64,000 nt of DNA. It comes from JAFDZV01 sp966128725. Its GTDB lineage: Bacteria; Bacteroidota; Ignavibacteria; OLB7. The position numbers were made by a program, and so were the translations under genes. The stretch lies in NCBI GenBank assembly GCA_966128725.1, contig CBHYLN010000002.1:1-64000 (forward strand). Reading direction: 5' to 3'. Below the pieces are notes generated by a model. That model saw only the letters and a program-made list of their open reading frames with translations, was not told the DNA's origin and searched no databases. This document shows, in pieces, positions 35,354-45,448 of this stretch (position 1 is its first letter; each line of letters starts with the position of its first letter).

Positions 35354-36901
35354 ATGCACACGTACTGTCGTTATTATGTACGATCAATGGCCGATGCCGG
35401 CAGGCACATTCTGCATCGGCTTCCACTGGCATCGGCCGCGTGCGCGCTGTTGTTGCTGGCGTTTATGATGCTCGGCGGCCCCGCCCGGCTTCAGGCCCAG
35501 TGCGGCGACGGAGTCCACGATTTCTGCAACGATACATGTTGCCAAACCGACGTTCTTCTGCTCAACTCGGGATTCAATCATCTCAGCGGCCGTTTGTACG
35601 AGCGTGGTGCCTCCGATGGTTACTGGGTTGTTACCGAGGACGATTCACCAGAAACCGATGATCCTCGCGCGGCCGTGGTGCTCGATCCGGTTGTTGAAGG
35701 GTTCGCCGATGCCTATCCCAATACCGCTTGGATCGGCGCCACCGATCCCGGCCCGATAAGCGTCAGCAATGCCACCTACGAGAAGTGCTTCTGCGTGTGC
35801 GATTCGTCCACCACGCTGACATTCACGTTGAACGTTACGTCCAACGTGGACATGAGGATCCCGGTGTATCTGGATGGCGTGCTTGTAGGAAGCGGACCGG
35901 GGGCGGTGACCTTCACCCGCACGCTGGGCGCCGGGCGCCATTGCATCAGCATTCCAATTTCCAACGCCGGCCCGCGAGCGGCACTGAATGTGCAGGGAAC
36001 GATACAGGGCCATGGGCTGCTGAAGTACAACTGCTGCGGGCCGCTCCCGCTTGCGGTGTCCACCTGCCGGACCAAGCATCTGCAGTTCAGCACAGATGGC
36101 ACCTGGACCCTGGTAAGCGGCCCGGCCAATACGGGTTCCTACCCGCGTTGCGCCGACGTGGTTGCGCCGCAGCTCTGGGTGCCGATTGCCGGCACAACCT
36201 GGATTGGCCCCAGCTCGAACGCCGCGTCCGGGCCGCCGATCTCGCCGGCCGTGTACGTATATCGCAAGCATTTCTGCGTGGACAGCGCGGGCACCTATGT
36301 GATTACGGTACAGTCGATGACCGATGACATCGGCGATATCTATGTGAACGGCGTGAATCTTGGCCCGGCCGGAACCTTCAGCGGCGCCACCACGCAGACG
36401 TTCATCGTTGGCCTTGGCTTCGGCTGCAATTGCATCGAGTTCGAGGTGACCGATCTGTTCTTCAGCATAACTGGGTTGAACGCGAAGATCGATATCCAGG
36501 GGGCGGCGCTGTTGAATCCCGAGTGCTGCGATTGCGGGAGCTGCGCTGCCGGGCAACGGCCGGGGCAGCAACACAACGACCTGGGCGACGGCGGCAATGC
36601 ACGGATGAGCGGCGTTGGGCACAACGCGACCGATCGAGTGGCGGCACGCCCGATGTTGGTGAGCATCCCCAACCCGGCGAACGGCGAATCGGTGGTGCAT
36701 TACGTGATCGACGCCGACGCCCATGCCCAGCTTGAGCTGTACGATGCGGCCGGGCATCGCGTGCTGGTGGTGGACGATGGCGCGCGCACCCGTGGCGCCC
36801 ATGAGGTGCCGTTGGTGACCAAGGGGCTGCCGGCGGGCGCATACCATCTGCGCCTTACCTACGGCGAGCAACACCTGACAGTGCCGTTGAACGTGCGGTA
36901 G
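35354..36901 (+). CDS. Secreted T9SS client with two homologous beta-sandwich domains and many cysteines
   Basis: 515 residues from ATG 35354, which has AAGGAG upstream; the longer frame to 35138 lacks this. Signal peptide ACALLLLAFMMLGGPARLQA. Two co-linear domains follow: A (~60-220) with AWIGATDPGP, TYEKCFCVCDSS, VYLDGVLVG, HCISIPISNA and NVQGTI; B (~235-395) with TWIGPSSNAA, VYRKHFCVDSAG, IYVNGVNLG, NCIEFEVTD and DIQGAA. The shared plan shows an internal duplication, and the carbohydrate-binding-like jelly roll fold is an inference. Cys-rich joins (FCNDTCCQTD, NCCGPL, ECCDCGSCA) surround them. T9SS domain at the end (SIPNPANGESVVHY to AGAYHLRLTYGE). Confidence 0.8.
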   Translation: MHTYCRYYVRSMADAGRHILHRLPLASAACALLLLAFMMLGGPARLQAQCGDGVHDFCNDTCCQTDVLLLNSGFNHLSGRLYERGASDGYWVVTEDDSPETDDPRAAVVLDPVVEGFADAYPNTAWIGATDPGPISVSNATYEKCFCVCDSSTTLTFTLNVTSNVDMRIPVYLDGVLVGSGPGAVTFTRTLGAGRHCISIPISNAGPRAALNVQGTIQGHGLLKYNCCGPLPLAVSTCRTKHLQFSTDGTWTLVSGPANTGSYPRCADVVAPQLWVPIAGTTWIGPSSNAASGPPISPAVYVYRKHFCVDSAGTYVITVQSMTDDIGDIYVNGVNLGPAGTFSGATTQTFIVGLGFGCNCIEFEVTDLFFSITGLNAKIDIQGAALLNPECCDCGSCAAGQRPGQQHNDLGDGGNARMSGVGHNATDRVAARPMLVSIPNPANGESVVHYVIDADAHAQLELYDAAGHRVLVVDDGARTRGAHEVPLVTKGLPAGAYHLRLTYGEQHLTVPLNVR

Positions 36902-37026
36902 GTGTTCGATGCACGATGCGGAGCCTGGCACGATAACGCAGGGCAGTGAGGCGTATCGTACGCCGTGGCCCTGTGCCGGCAGGCATCCGTTATCCGGCGA
37001 TCAGTCCGCGAAGTCGTTGAACAACA

Positions 37027-37064
37027 AACGGGCCGTGCCTATCATGTGAAAGGCACGGCCCGTT
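37027..37064. terminator. Bidirectional 14-base hairpin with ACGGGCC core
   Basis: AACGGGCCGTGCCT (37027-37040) and AGGCACGGCCCGTT (37051-37064), perfect, 10-base loop, A-rich on the left and TATACTT on the right. Sits between convergent stops at 36901 and 37099. Confidence 0.8.
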
Positions 37065-37098
37065 ATACTTCAGTGAGGGCGGCGAACGTTGGTATCGG

Positions 37099-37755
37099 CT
37101 ACCAGGCGTACCCGATCGTCAACTTCGCGCCGGGCGTAAGACCCTTTTCGGCGCTGCCAAGGCCAATCACGTTCTGGGCCGTTGTTGGCACGATGTTCAG
37201 ATCCGCGCCCAACGCAAGCTGCGTGGTGCAATCCTCGAACACCGAAAAAGTCCAGCCGGTGTACAGGCCAAGCGAGATGGGTGTTTCCGATCGGCGATCA
37301 ACTCGCGAGCCGCCGGCATCGTACACGTAGTCATCGTAGGAGATCGATGTCAACGAAAATGTCGGGCTGATGTAGAAGCCGCGGAAGGAACGCTTGGCCA
37401 CATAGAACTGCGCGTCGAGCGTGAACCCGAAGCCGCTGAGCTCATCCGGCGCAAATGTGGTTGGGGCCTGGATGCCGCCGCCAACGGCGATCAACGGCGT
37501 AAGCGCATAGTGGTAGTTGATGTTGTACATCATCCAGAACTTGATCGGGTCCACCGAGATCATGTGCGACCGTGGCGTGATGTCCTCGCGTTTGGAGAGC
37601 GAAACCACGCTGGATGTGGTAACTACCTTGCCGGTTGTGGAATCCACCTGGGTCTGCGACTCGGTTCTGGTTTCTTCAACAGTTTTGGTTTGGGCCGCGG
37701 CCCCTGCAACTATCAGAAGCCCGGTAAGTACCGTCGTGATGATGATTCGTTTCAT
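37099..37755 (-). CDS. Outer-membrane beta-barrel protein
   Basis: 218 residues from ATG 37755, supported by GGAGAG 6 bases upstream. Signal peptide IIITTVLTGLLIVAGAAAQ. A polar N-terminal stretch (TEQ-rich, VDSTTGKVVTT) precedes a small barrel with alternating strands (NINYHYALTPLIAVGGGIQ, FGFTLDAQFYVAKRSF, SPTFSLTSISYDDY, LGLYTGWTFSVFED) and a final strand ending LTIGYAW. Consistent with an 8-stranded OmpA/OmpW-like porin-type barrel. Divergent from another barrel gene at 38115. Confidence 0.7.
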   Translation of the reverse strand: MKRIIITTVLTGLLIVAGAAAQTKTVEETRTESQTQVDSTTGKVVTTSSVVSLSKREDITPRSHMISVDPIKFWMMYNINYHYALTPLIAVGGGIQAPTTFAPDELSGFGFTLDAQFYVAKRSFRGFYISPTFSLTSISYDDYVYDAGGSRVDRRSETPISLGLYTGWTFSVFEDCTTQLALGADLNIVPTTAQNVIGLGSAEKGLTPGAKLTIGYAW

Positions 37756-38114
37756 GCGATCTCTCCGATTTTCCCGCGGCATCGATTGCCGCATGGTTTT
37801 CACAAACGTTCTGGCGCGCCGCTTGCCTGTGTGCGATGACACACGGTCCGGCGCAATGTAACACTGCTGGCGCATGCAGCCGTGTTGGTGCCGGTCGGAC
37901 ATGGCATGCGCTGCAAGGTTCAACCGGGTTGGGGTGTCAGGGTCGTACAGGCTGAATTGTCACGAAACCGAACCCAAGGGCCAAGGTTGATATGCCATGG
38001 CTGGTTGTCGCGGCGGACAATGTAGCGTGTCGGCATGCCCCGATATGCTATCTTCGCGCAATTTCTCACGAAACAGTGGGCACCTGCTCACATGTTAAAC
38101 GATAGGTCTGACGT
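37756..38114. other. Divergent promoter region between two barrel genes
   Basis: 359 bases, no gene. TATCTTCG at 38049-38056, 59 bases before the start at 38115, is a candidate -7 box (five of six fixed bases), with GTG instead of TTG 19 bases upstream. Confidence 0.35.
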
Positions 38115-38819
38115 ATGAAACGCATTCTTTTGTCGATCGTGGCTGTTGCCGCGGTCGCATCCTTGATGCTTGTTGGCAACCCTGGTGTTGCCACGGCGCA
38201 GTTTGGATTTGGAGCGGGTCTTGTGGCTGCCGGCGACAACGTGTCGCAGGCGCAGGGTGAGCTTGCCGATCTTTTTGCCAAGGAAAACATTTCCGCGGGC
38301 GATATCTCGGGTGATATCGGGCTGTATCTCTCCGGACGCTTCCGCCTTGGCATGGGGCCTGTTCGCCTGTTGGGCGATGCCTCGTACCTGTTCTTCAAGG
38401 CCAAGGAGGTGACGCTTACCGAGGCCTCGGCAAATCCGGGCGATACCTCGGCATCCGGCACATTCGACGTTGGCACATCGATGTATCCCATCGCGGCCGG
38501 TGTGGCCTTCGCGCTGCCGATTCCGGTGGTGAAGCCATATGTGGGCGCGCAGCTCAGCTATACCCTTATCAACCGCACATTCACGCGTGTAAGCGGCGGG
38601 GCCGATTGGCAGACGCTGGGCGTGGAAAACAAGAGCGCCGGCGACCCGGAGCTTGGCATGACGGTGAATGCCGGCGCCGAGTTCAATCTGGCCTTCGCAA
38701 CGCTTGATGTGGGTGCGCGTTATAACCTGACCAATCTGTTCTCTCAGGAAAACGGTGAGGCCCAGATGCGCTACCTGCAGGTAGGGGCGTCGCTGTTCTT
38801 TGGCTCTTCCGGAAACTGA
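38115..38819 (+). CDS. Outer-membrane beta-barrel protein
   Basis: 234 residues. Signal peptide LLSIVAVAAVASLMLVGNPG then VATAQ. Strand pattern: GDIGLYLSGRFRLGMG, VRLLGDASYLFFKAKEV, GVAFALPIPVVKPYVGAQ, GMTVNAGAEFNLAFATLD, and a terminal strand RYLQVGASLFF. It fits an OmpA-type or OprF-like small barrel without a peptidoglycan-binding domain. The next gene starts 16 bases after its stop, so the two are probably co-transcribed, although the functions look unrelated. Confidence 0.7.
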   Translation: MKRILLSIVAVAAVASLMLVGNPGVATAQFGFGAGLVAAGDNVSQAQGELADLFAKENISAGDISGDIGLYLSGRFRLGMGPVRLLGDASYLFFKAKEVTLTEASANPGDTSASGTFDVGTSMYPIAAGVAFALPIPVVKPYVGAQLSYTLINRTFTRVSGGADWQTLGVENKSAGDPELGMTVNAGAEFNLAFATLDVGARYNLTNLFSQENGEAQMRYLQVGASLFFGSSGN

Positions 38820-38835
38820 GCGCTACGCGAGCCAT

Positions 38836-39768
38836 ATGACGATAATCGACCTTACCTGGCGCCTTCCAGGTCCATTGGCAACATATTTCCTGGCGCGCCA
38901 GGGGATGACGGTGATCAAATACGAGGATGCCTCGCACCGCGATCCATTTCTGAAGTGGGCCTGGGACCCCGCCTTTGCCGAGGTGTACCATGCCTTCCAG
39001 AGCGTGAAGCAGTTGCGGCTGATCGATTTCGGCTCGGCCGCCGATGTGGCGGCCCTGCACGAGCAGATACGCAACGCCGATGCGGTGGTGATGAGTTTCC
39101 CGCCGCGCGTGGAGGAAAAGCTGGGGCTTACCGAACAGGCGATCGCCTCGGGGTTCGCCGGCGTTTCCTTCACGCGCCTTGGCTTCCGTCCCGGCGACGA
39201 TCACTCGGCGCACGATCTCAACTCGATGGCGCAAAGCCATCTGTTGAAGATGCATATCCTGGACCGCACCGACGATATCATCGCGCCGCCGTTTCTGCCG
39301 GTGACCGGTATGTTCTTCTCGTATCACATCGGCATCACCGTGCTGGCCACGGTATTGCAGCAGCAGGCGCGTGCCGCACACGGCGTTACCGAGCCTATTC
39401 AGAACTGGTGTTATCTGCAGGACGCGGTGGACCAGGCGCAGCAGGCGTATTATCCGGCGTCGATCCAGGAGCGCACGCCCGCCACGTTTCTGCACAACGG
39501 GCGTTTCCCATGCTACAACATCTACCGTACGGCCGACGGCGGGTATCTGGCGGTGGCCGCGGTGGAGCCCAAGTTCTGGGCGCGGTTCCGCGAGTTGGCC
39601 GGCCTGGCGCAGCTCTCCGATGATGACGGCCTTGTTGACGGCGAACGAGCGGTGCAGGTGAAGGCGGCCATCCTTGCCGCAGTGCGCTCGCGGACTACCG
39701 ACGAGTGGCGTGCCATCTTCGCCGGGCACGATGCGTGCGTGGATCTGGTGGGGCCGTTTGTCGGGTAG
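38836..39768 (+). CDS. CaiB/BaiF-type (family III) CoA-transferase-like protein, shortened
   Basis: 310 residues from ATG 38836 (a TTG at 38800 would overlap the upstream gene by 20 bases). N-terminus IIDLTWRLPGPLATYFLARQ with MTVIKYEDASHRDP matches the family start (LADLGARVIKVE), and GYLAVAAVEPKFWARFREL near the C-terminus is the second family motif. Members are usually about 400 residues; this one is short, and the catalytic Asp of the family cannot be placed with certainty (LHDLNSM region is a candidate, AHDLNSMA). Probably cytosolic; acyl-CoA substrate unknown, racemase-type activity also possible. Confidence 0.7.
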   Translation: MTIIDLTWRLPGPLATYFLARQGMTVIKYEDASHRDPFLKWAWDPAFAEVYHAFQSVKQLRLIDFGSAADVAALHEQIRNADAVVMSFPPRVEEKLGLTEQAIASGFAGVSFTRLGFRPGDDHSAHDLNSMAQSHLLKMHILDRTDDIIAPPFLPVTGMFFSYHIGITVLATVLQQQARAAHGVTEPIQNWCYLQDAVDQAQQAYYPASIQERTPATFLHNGRFPCYNIYRTADGGYLAVAAVEPKFWARFRELAGLAQLSDDDGLVDGERAVQVKAAILAAVRSRTTDEWRAIFAGHDACVDLVGPFVG

Positions 39769-39869
39769 GGCAGAGAGGGGTGTGAGGGGCGTTGCGCCGG
39801 TGTTGAATCCGTTGAAGTACTGTACAGCCCGGCATTGGCCATGTTGCCGATGCCGATCCTCGAAAATCA

Positions 39870-39905
39870 AACGGCCCGTTCATGCATATGCACGAACGGG
39901 CCGTT
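39870..39905. terminator. Bidirectional hairpin with ACGGCCC core
   Basis: AACGGCCCGTTC (39870-39881) and GAACGGGCCGTT (39894-39905), perfect 12-base stem; the loop carries its own palindrome TGCATATGCA. Between convergent stops at 39768 and 39934. Confidence 0.75.
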
Positions 39906-39933
39906 GCTGCTTTGCGGGCAAGTGCCCGATCGG

Positions 39934-40692
39934 TTAGCGCTTTACCAGACCGTCGAGCGAAACGATGTATTCCTTGGCCGCGTCGTCATACCGTACGGTG
40001 TACTTCGTGGCGTAGTAGACCCCTGTCTTCGGGTACATGGCAGGCACCTTCATGTCCACGGTGGAGTTCGGGCGGGTAAGCATGTACTCGCGTGTGATCA
40101 TCGGCTCGGTGAAGATCATCTTGCCGTCATAGTAGCCGTAGATCATCGTCCGCGTGAACGAGCCATTCGGCTGGAACTCGGAGGATGTCGGGTCGGCCCA
40201 ATGCACGCCCATGCGCGGCACCACGTTGACGGTGGAGATATATCCGGCCGGCACATGGTTCGTATCGGGCGCATTCATTGCCTTCACCGTATCGGCCGGG
40301 GTAATGCCATCGCGCTCGGCGCTGGTGATCTGATAGAAGTGGAAGTCGAAGTGCGGGAACGTGTAGATATGATCCGGCTCGTGCCCGTGCGAATTCCAGT
40401 CCAGGCCCATGTGATCGTATCCGGTGGCCGCGATCTGTGCCGGGAAGGTCAACGTGTACTCCGCGTCGCTGGCCGGGAGGCTGCCCATGGCCGCTTCGTT
40501 GATCGCAACGCCAACCGAGGTCGGGTTGCCGTCCTTGTCGAGCGTTACCATAGTGCGGGCCGAACCGGAACCCACGGTCACAGGAGTGCCGTAGAATGTG
40601 CCGCTCTTGTCGGTGGATACGGGATCGGTTGTGCAACCGGCTGCCAATACCAATGCCGACATCGATGCCAGAATGATTGCTGTGCGTTTCAT
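39934..40692 (-). CDS. Lipoprotein of the DUF5602/TTHB210-like family
   Basis: 252 residues from ATG 40692. Lipoprotein signal IILASMSALVLAAGCTTD. The mature part has the family pattern: DHMGLDWNSHGHEPDHIYTF, HFDFHFYQIT, RMGVHWADPTSSEF, FTRTMIYGYYDGKMIFTEPM and ITREYML. The His-rich cluster (HGHEPDH, PHFDFHFY) looks like a metal site. Related proteins are secreted and of unknown function. I name the family from memory of its motif; the His-rich pattern itself is plain in the sequence. Confidence 0.65.
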   Translation of the reverse strand: MKRTAIILASMSALVLAAGCTTDPVSTDKSGTFYGTPVTVGSGSARTMVTLDKDGNPTSVGVAINEAAMGSLPASDAEYTLTFPAQIAATGYDHMGLDWNSHGHEPDHIYTFPHFDFHFYQITSAERDGITPADTVKAMNAPDTNHVPAGYISTVNVVPRMGVHWADPTSSEFQPNGSFTRTMIYGYYDGKMIFTEPMITREYMLTRPNSTVDMKVPAMYPKTGVYYATKYTVRYDDAAKEYIVSLDGLVKR

Positions 40693-41635
40693 TACCACAA
40701 ATGCGTTTGTTATGTGAAAGGGTTGGACATGACTCACAAACCTTCTAATCGACCATGATGGCAATGGTGCCACACGATCGAGTGCGCGCGCATCGGCGGA
40801 ACAGCCTGATGTGTTAGGGTTTTGCATTGCTTTGCGTGGATGCCATGGGCGGGGCATCGCATCGCGAAGTTCGGAGGGTGCCTACGCCAACGATGCGCGC
40901 GGGTTGCACGTTCGGTCCGCCAAAAGGCGTAACAGACCGTTTGCAGGGATTGCCGTAGTGCAATGGACGGGTGAGGATGTTGGGCCGCGAATATACAGGT
41001 CAACAGCACCTCACGCAAATTCCTCACGTGGTTTGATGACCAGCACGCGATTGTGCCCCAACGCGTGTTCCGATCCTTCGGCGTTTGAATCGCAATACGA
41101 GTAATCGCGATGGATGGATTTCGCCCGCTCCACTCCCTTGCCTGCCGGTTGAGGTTGTTTCCAGTGTTGATGTGTGTTCGCCTGCCCAGGCGACATGGTA
41201 CCCTTCAGGGGCAGCTTGACAGCCCCAATCTCATCGGGTATATTCCGGCCAGTTCTCACTTCCTCTCAGCATGGTTGCTTCCAACATGTTTGTACTGAAA
41301 CGCGGCGGTTGAGTTTGATCAGGGCATGGTGTGCCTGTCCCTGGATCAGCAGGAGAAACGTTGTGCCGATAACGGTGATGGGGCTTGCCCGTGTTGCATG
41401 CGGCAAGCGTCGGTGGTTGGCCAAGTAAGCGTATCGAACCCGGACTCAGCGAAACCGCTCGCCCTCCAGACGAGCGGTTTCGCCCGTTATGGGCGTGGTC
41501 CGTCGGTTCCAGGATCGGCGCCGATGCCGATGTTTTGGTGTGTTCCGTTTACATGCCTTGATTTCTCCATCGGATTGCCTTGCGTATCTTCACCATCAGT
41601 GATACAACCGAACAGCAACCAGTAGAACGGACCAC
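40693..41635. other. 943-base intergenic region upstream of the acyl-CoA mutase
   Basis: No supported gene. It contains the terminator-like hairpin at 41449-41483, which has no recognised gene in front of it on either strand, so an unannotated small RNA ending there is possible. I searched for a cobalamin riboswitch (expected before a B12-dependent mutase) and did not find its core. TATCTTCA at 41585-41592 is a candidate -7 box. Confidence 0.45.
41449..41483. terminator. 13-base perfect hairpin, orphan
   Basis: GCGAAACCGCTCG (41449-41461) and CGAGCGGTTTCGC (41471-41483), 9-base loop, followed by CCGTTATG. Lies 150 bases before the mutase start and far from the nearest upstream gene end. Either it terminates an unseen small RNA or it is a leader structure of the mutase gene. 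Confidence 0.65.
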
Positions 41636-43357
<1,722 letters not shown>

Positions 43358-43597
43358 GTTCCGCGCCGGGCTTTGTTGTACGGTGTTCCTTCGATCGTGT
43401 TGAATGCGCCGGGCCGCACGGGCCTCGGTGATTCAGGTTGCACGACGATGCTGCGCGCATGGCGCAACGTTTGTTGATATGATTGCTTCGTGGTGCCGGG
43501 GCTTGGCTCCGGCACTCACGCACCCGCAGCATGTTCCCCTTCCCGCGTGGCGACCGCCGCGAACGTTTCCGCGTATTACTCAGGATCAACCAGCGCA

Positions 43598-44467
43598 ATG
43601 ACTGAACAACCAGGACAGGAACATCTCCATACGGCATCGGCCGGGGGGTATACGCCCGAGGGGGCGCATACGGATTTCACAACCGAGATGAGCTACGGCT
43701 CGTATCTCGCGTTGGAGCAACTGCTGAGCGCGCAGCATCCGGTATCCAGCGAGCACAACGAGATGTTGTTCATCGTGCAGCATCAGACCACCGAGTTATG
43801 GATGAAGCTTGTGCTGCACGAGCTGCGTGCCGCCAACCAGCATGTATGCAACGATGACTTGCAGCCTGCGTTCAAGATGCTGGCGCGGGTTAGCCGCATC
43901 ATGCTGCAGTTGATTCAGGCCTGGGATGTGCTTGCCACGCTTACACCAAGCGAGTACCTGCTGTTCCGCGACAAACTGGGCCACTCCTCCGGATTTCAAT
44001 CGTATCAGTATCGCGCCATCGAGTTCATGCTGGGCAACAAGAATCGGGGGATGATGGCCCCGCATCGCCACATGGCCGAGACGCACGCCGAGCTGCAGAA
44101 CGTGCTGGAGAGCCCCAGCCTGTACGACGAGGCGTTGCGCCTGCTTGCGCGTCGCGGCATCGAGGTGGACCCCGCCGTGTTGGAACGCGATTGGAGCCAG
44201 CCCTACGTGGCCAACGAATCGGTGGAGCGTGCCTGGGCAACGGTGTATCGCGACACCGCCCACCATTGGGATCTGTACGAGCTTGCCGAGAAGCTGGTGG
44301 ACCTTGAGGATTACTTCCGTCAGTGGCGATTCCGCCACGTGACCACCGTTGAACGCGTGATCGGGTTCCGGCGCGGCACGGGCGGAACGGCCGGTGTGGA
44401 GTACCTGCGGAAGATGCTGGCCGTGCGACTGTTCCCCGAGCTCTGGGATCTGCGCACCGCGCTGTAA
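43598..44467 (+). CDS. kynA: Tryptophan 2,3-dioxygenase
   Basis: 289 residues from ATG 43598. Family motifs are all present: SYGSYLALEQLLSAQ, EMLFIVQHQTTELWMK with H62, GFQSYQYRAIEFMLG (substrate-carboxylate Arg R139), FRQWRFRHVTTVERVIGF with the heme-ligand H247, and RRGTGGTAGVEYLRK. A heme enzyme of the cytosol opening the indole ring of L-tryptophan to N-formylkynurenine. Other kynurenine-pathway genes are not next to it. Length matches the bacterial enzyme. Confidence 0.95.
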   Translation: MTEQPGQEHLHTASAGGYTPEGAHTDFTTEMSYGSYLALEQLLSAQHPVSSEHNEMLFIVQHQTTELWMKLVLHELRAANQHVCNDDLQPAFKMLARVSRIMLQLIQAWDVLATLTPSEYLLFRDKLGHSSGFQSYQYRAIEFMLGNKNRGMMAPHRHMAETHAELQNVLESPSLYDEALRLLARRGIEVDPAVLERDWSQPYVANESVERAWATVYRDTAHHWDLYELAEKLVDLEDYFRQWRFRHVTTVERVIGFRRGTGGTAGVEYLRKMLAVRLFPELWDLRTAL

Positions 44468-44612
44468 TACGATACGGAGTACGGGGGCCCTGCCGCCGCC
44501 ATGCATCATATATCAGTGTGCCGGGTATCCGCCGCCTGAAGGCGCGAGCAACGGTCATTGATTCTGTTTACCCACTCATTCATCGACTCATATGTAGCAC
44601 GGAGGTGCCGCG

Positions 44613-45338
44613 ATGTTCATATCTCGCCAGACGGTTTTGGTTGCCGCGATTTGCGCGTGTTTCGCCTATCCAACACTGCATGCACAGGATCGCCGCACGA
44701 TTTCGGTGACCGGGGAAGCCGAGGTGCGCGTTGTGCCCGACGAAGCCATATTCAACTTCGGTATCGAGACGGATAACAAGGACATCGAGGTCGCCCGCCA
44801 GGAGAATGACCGCCGGGTACGTGACCTGCTGGCAACGGCAACGAAGCTGGGGATACCCGAGAAGAACGTGCAGACCGATTACCTGAACATCGAGCCACGC
44901 TACGAGTACAACAACACGCGGCAGGAGCGGGTGTTCTTTGGGTATTTCACCACGCGGAACGTGTCGATCCGGCTTACCAACCTGAGCCTGTTCGATGATC
45001 TGCTTTCGCGCGCGCTGAAGCTTGGTGTGAACTACGTGGGCGGCGCGCAGCTACGCACGTCGGAACTGCGGAAGCATCGCGATCAGGCACGCCTGATGGC
45101 AATCCGTGCCGCGCGCGAGAAGGCGGTGGCGCTTACGGCCGAGCTGGGTGTGAAGGTCGGCAAGCCGGTGACGATCTCCGAGGAGTCGCAGGGCGGATCG
45201 CCGTGGCGCAGCACGCGCATGATGATGCAGAATGCGATCGCCGATTCGCCCGATGGTGGCGGCGAAGGCTCGGGCACGTTGTCGCCGGGCCAGATCACGG
45301 TTACCGCACGTGTTACCGTGGTGTTCGAACTGGAGTAG
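44613..45338 (+). CDS. SIMPL-domain (DUF541) exported protein
   Basis: 241 residues; GGAGG 9 bases before ATG. Signal peptide VLVAAICACFAYPTLHAQ. Mature start ISVTGEAEVRVVPDEAIFNF is the SIMPL signature; it continues with VQTDYLNIEPRYEY, VSIRLTNLSLFDDLLSRAL, GVNYVGGAQLRT, ARLMAIRAAREKAVAL and ends ITVTARVTVVFEL. Members of this family are periplasmic and of uncertain function. No specific neighbour link. Confidence 0.88.
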   Translation: MFISRQTVLVAAICACFAYPTLHAQDRRTISVTGEAEVRVVPDEAIFNFGIETDNKDIEVARQENDRRVRDLLATATKLGIPEKNVQTDYLNIEPRYEYNNTRQERVFFGYFTTRNVSIRLTNLSLFDDLLSRALKLGVNYVGGAQLRTSELRKHRDQARLMAIRAAREKAVALTAELGVKVGKPVTISEESQGGSPWRSTRMMMQNAIADSPDGGGEGSGTLSPGQITVTARVTVVFELE

Positions 45339-45403
45339 CAATCGTGCCGCGCCGCTCGCAGCGCGCGGCCGAACGATGCAGCGCACGGCCCCATGCCTGT
45401 AGG

Positions 45404-45424
45404 CCGACTGCCGACTGCCGACTG
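45404..45424 (+). repeat. Heptanucleotide tandem repeat (CCGACTG x3)
   Basis: CCGACTG occurs three times in a row, with a partial fourth unit (CCG), 25 bases before the start of the UbiA-type gene. Confidence 0.8.
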
Positions 45425-45448
45425 CCGGCGAACAATACATCGATCAGA

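Noticed and set aside
40693..41635. Cobalamin riboswitch before the acyl-CoA mutase
   Set aside because: The conserved B12-box and core were not found on the plus strand by eye.
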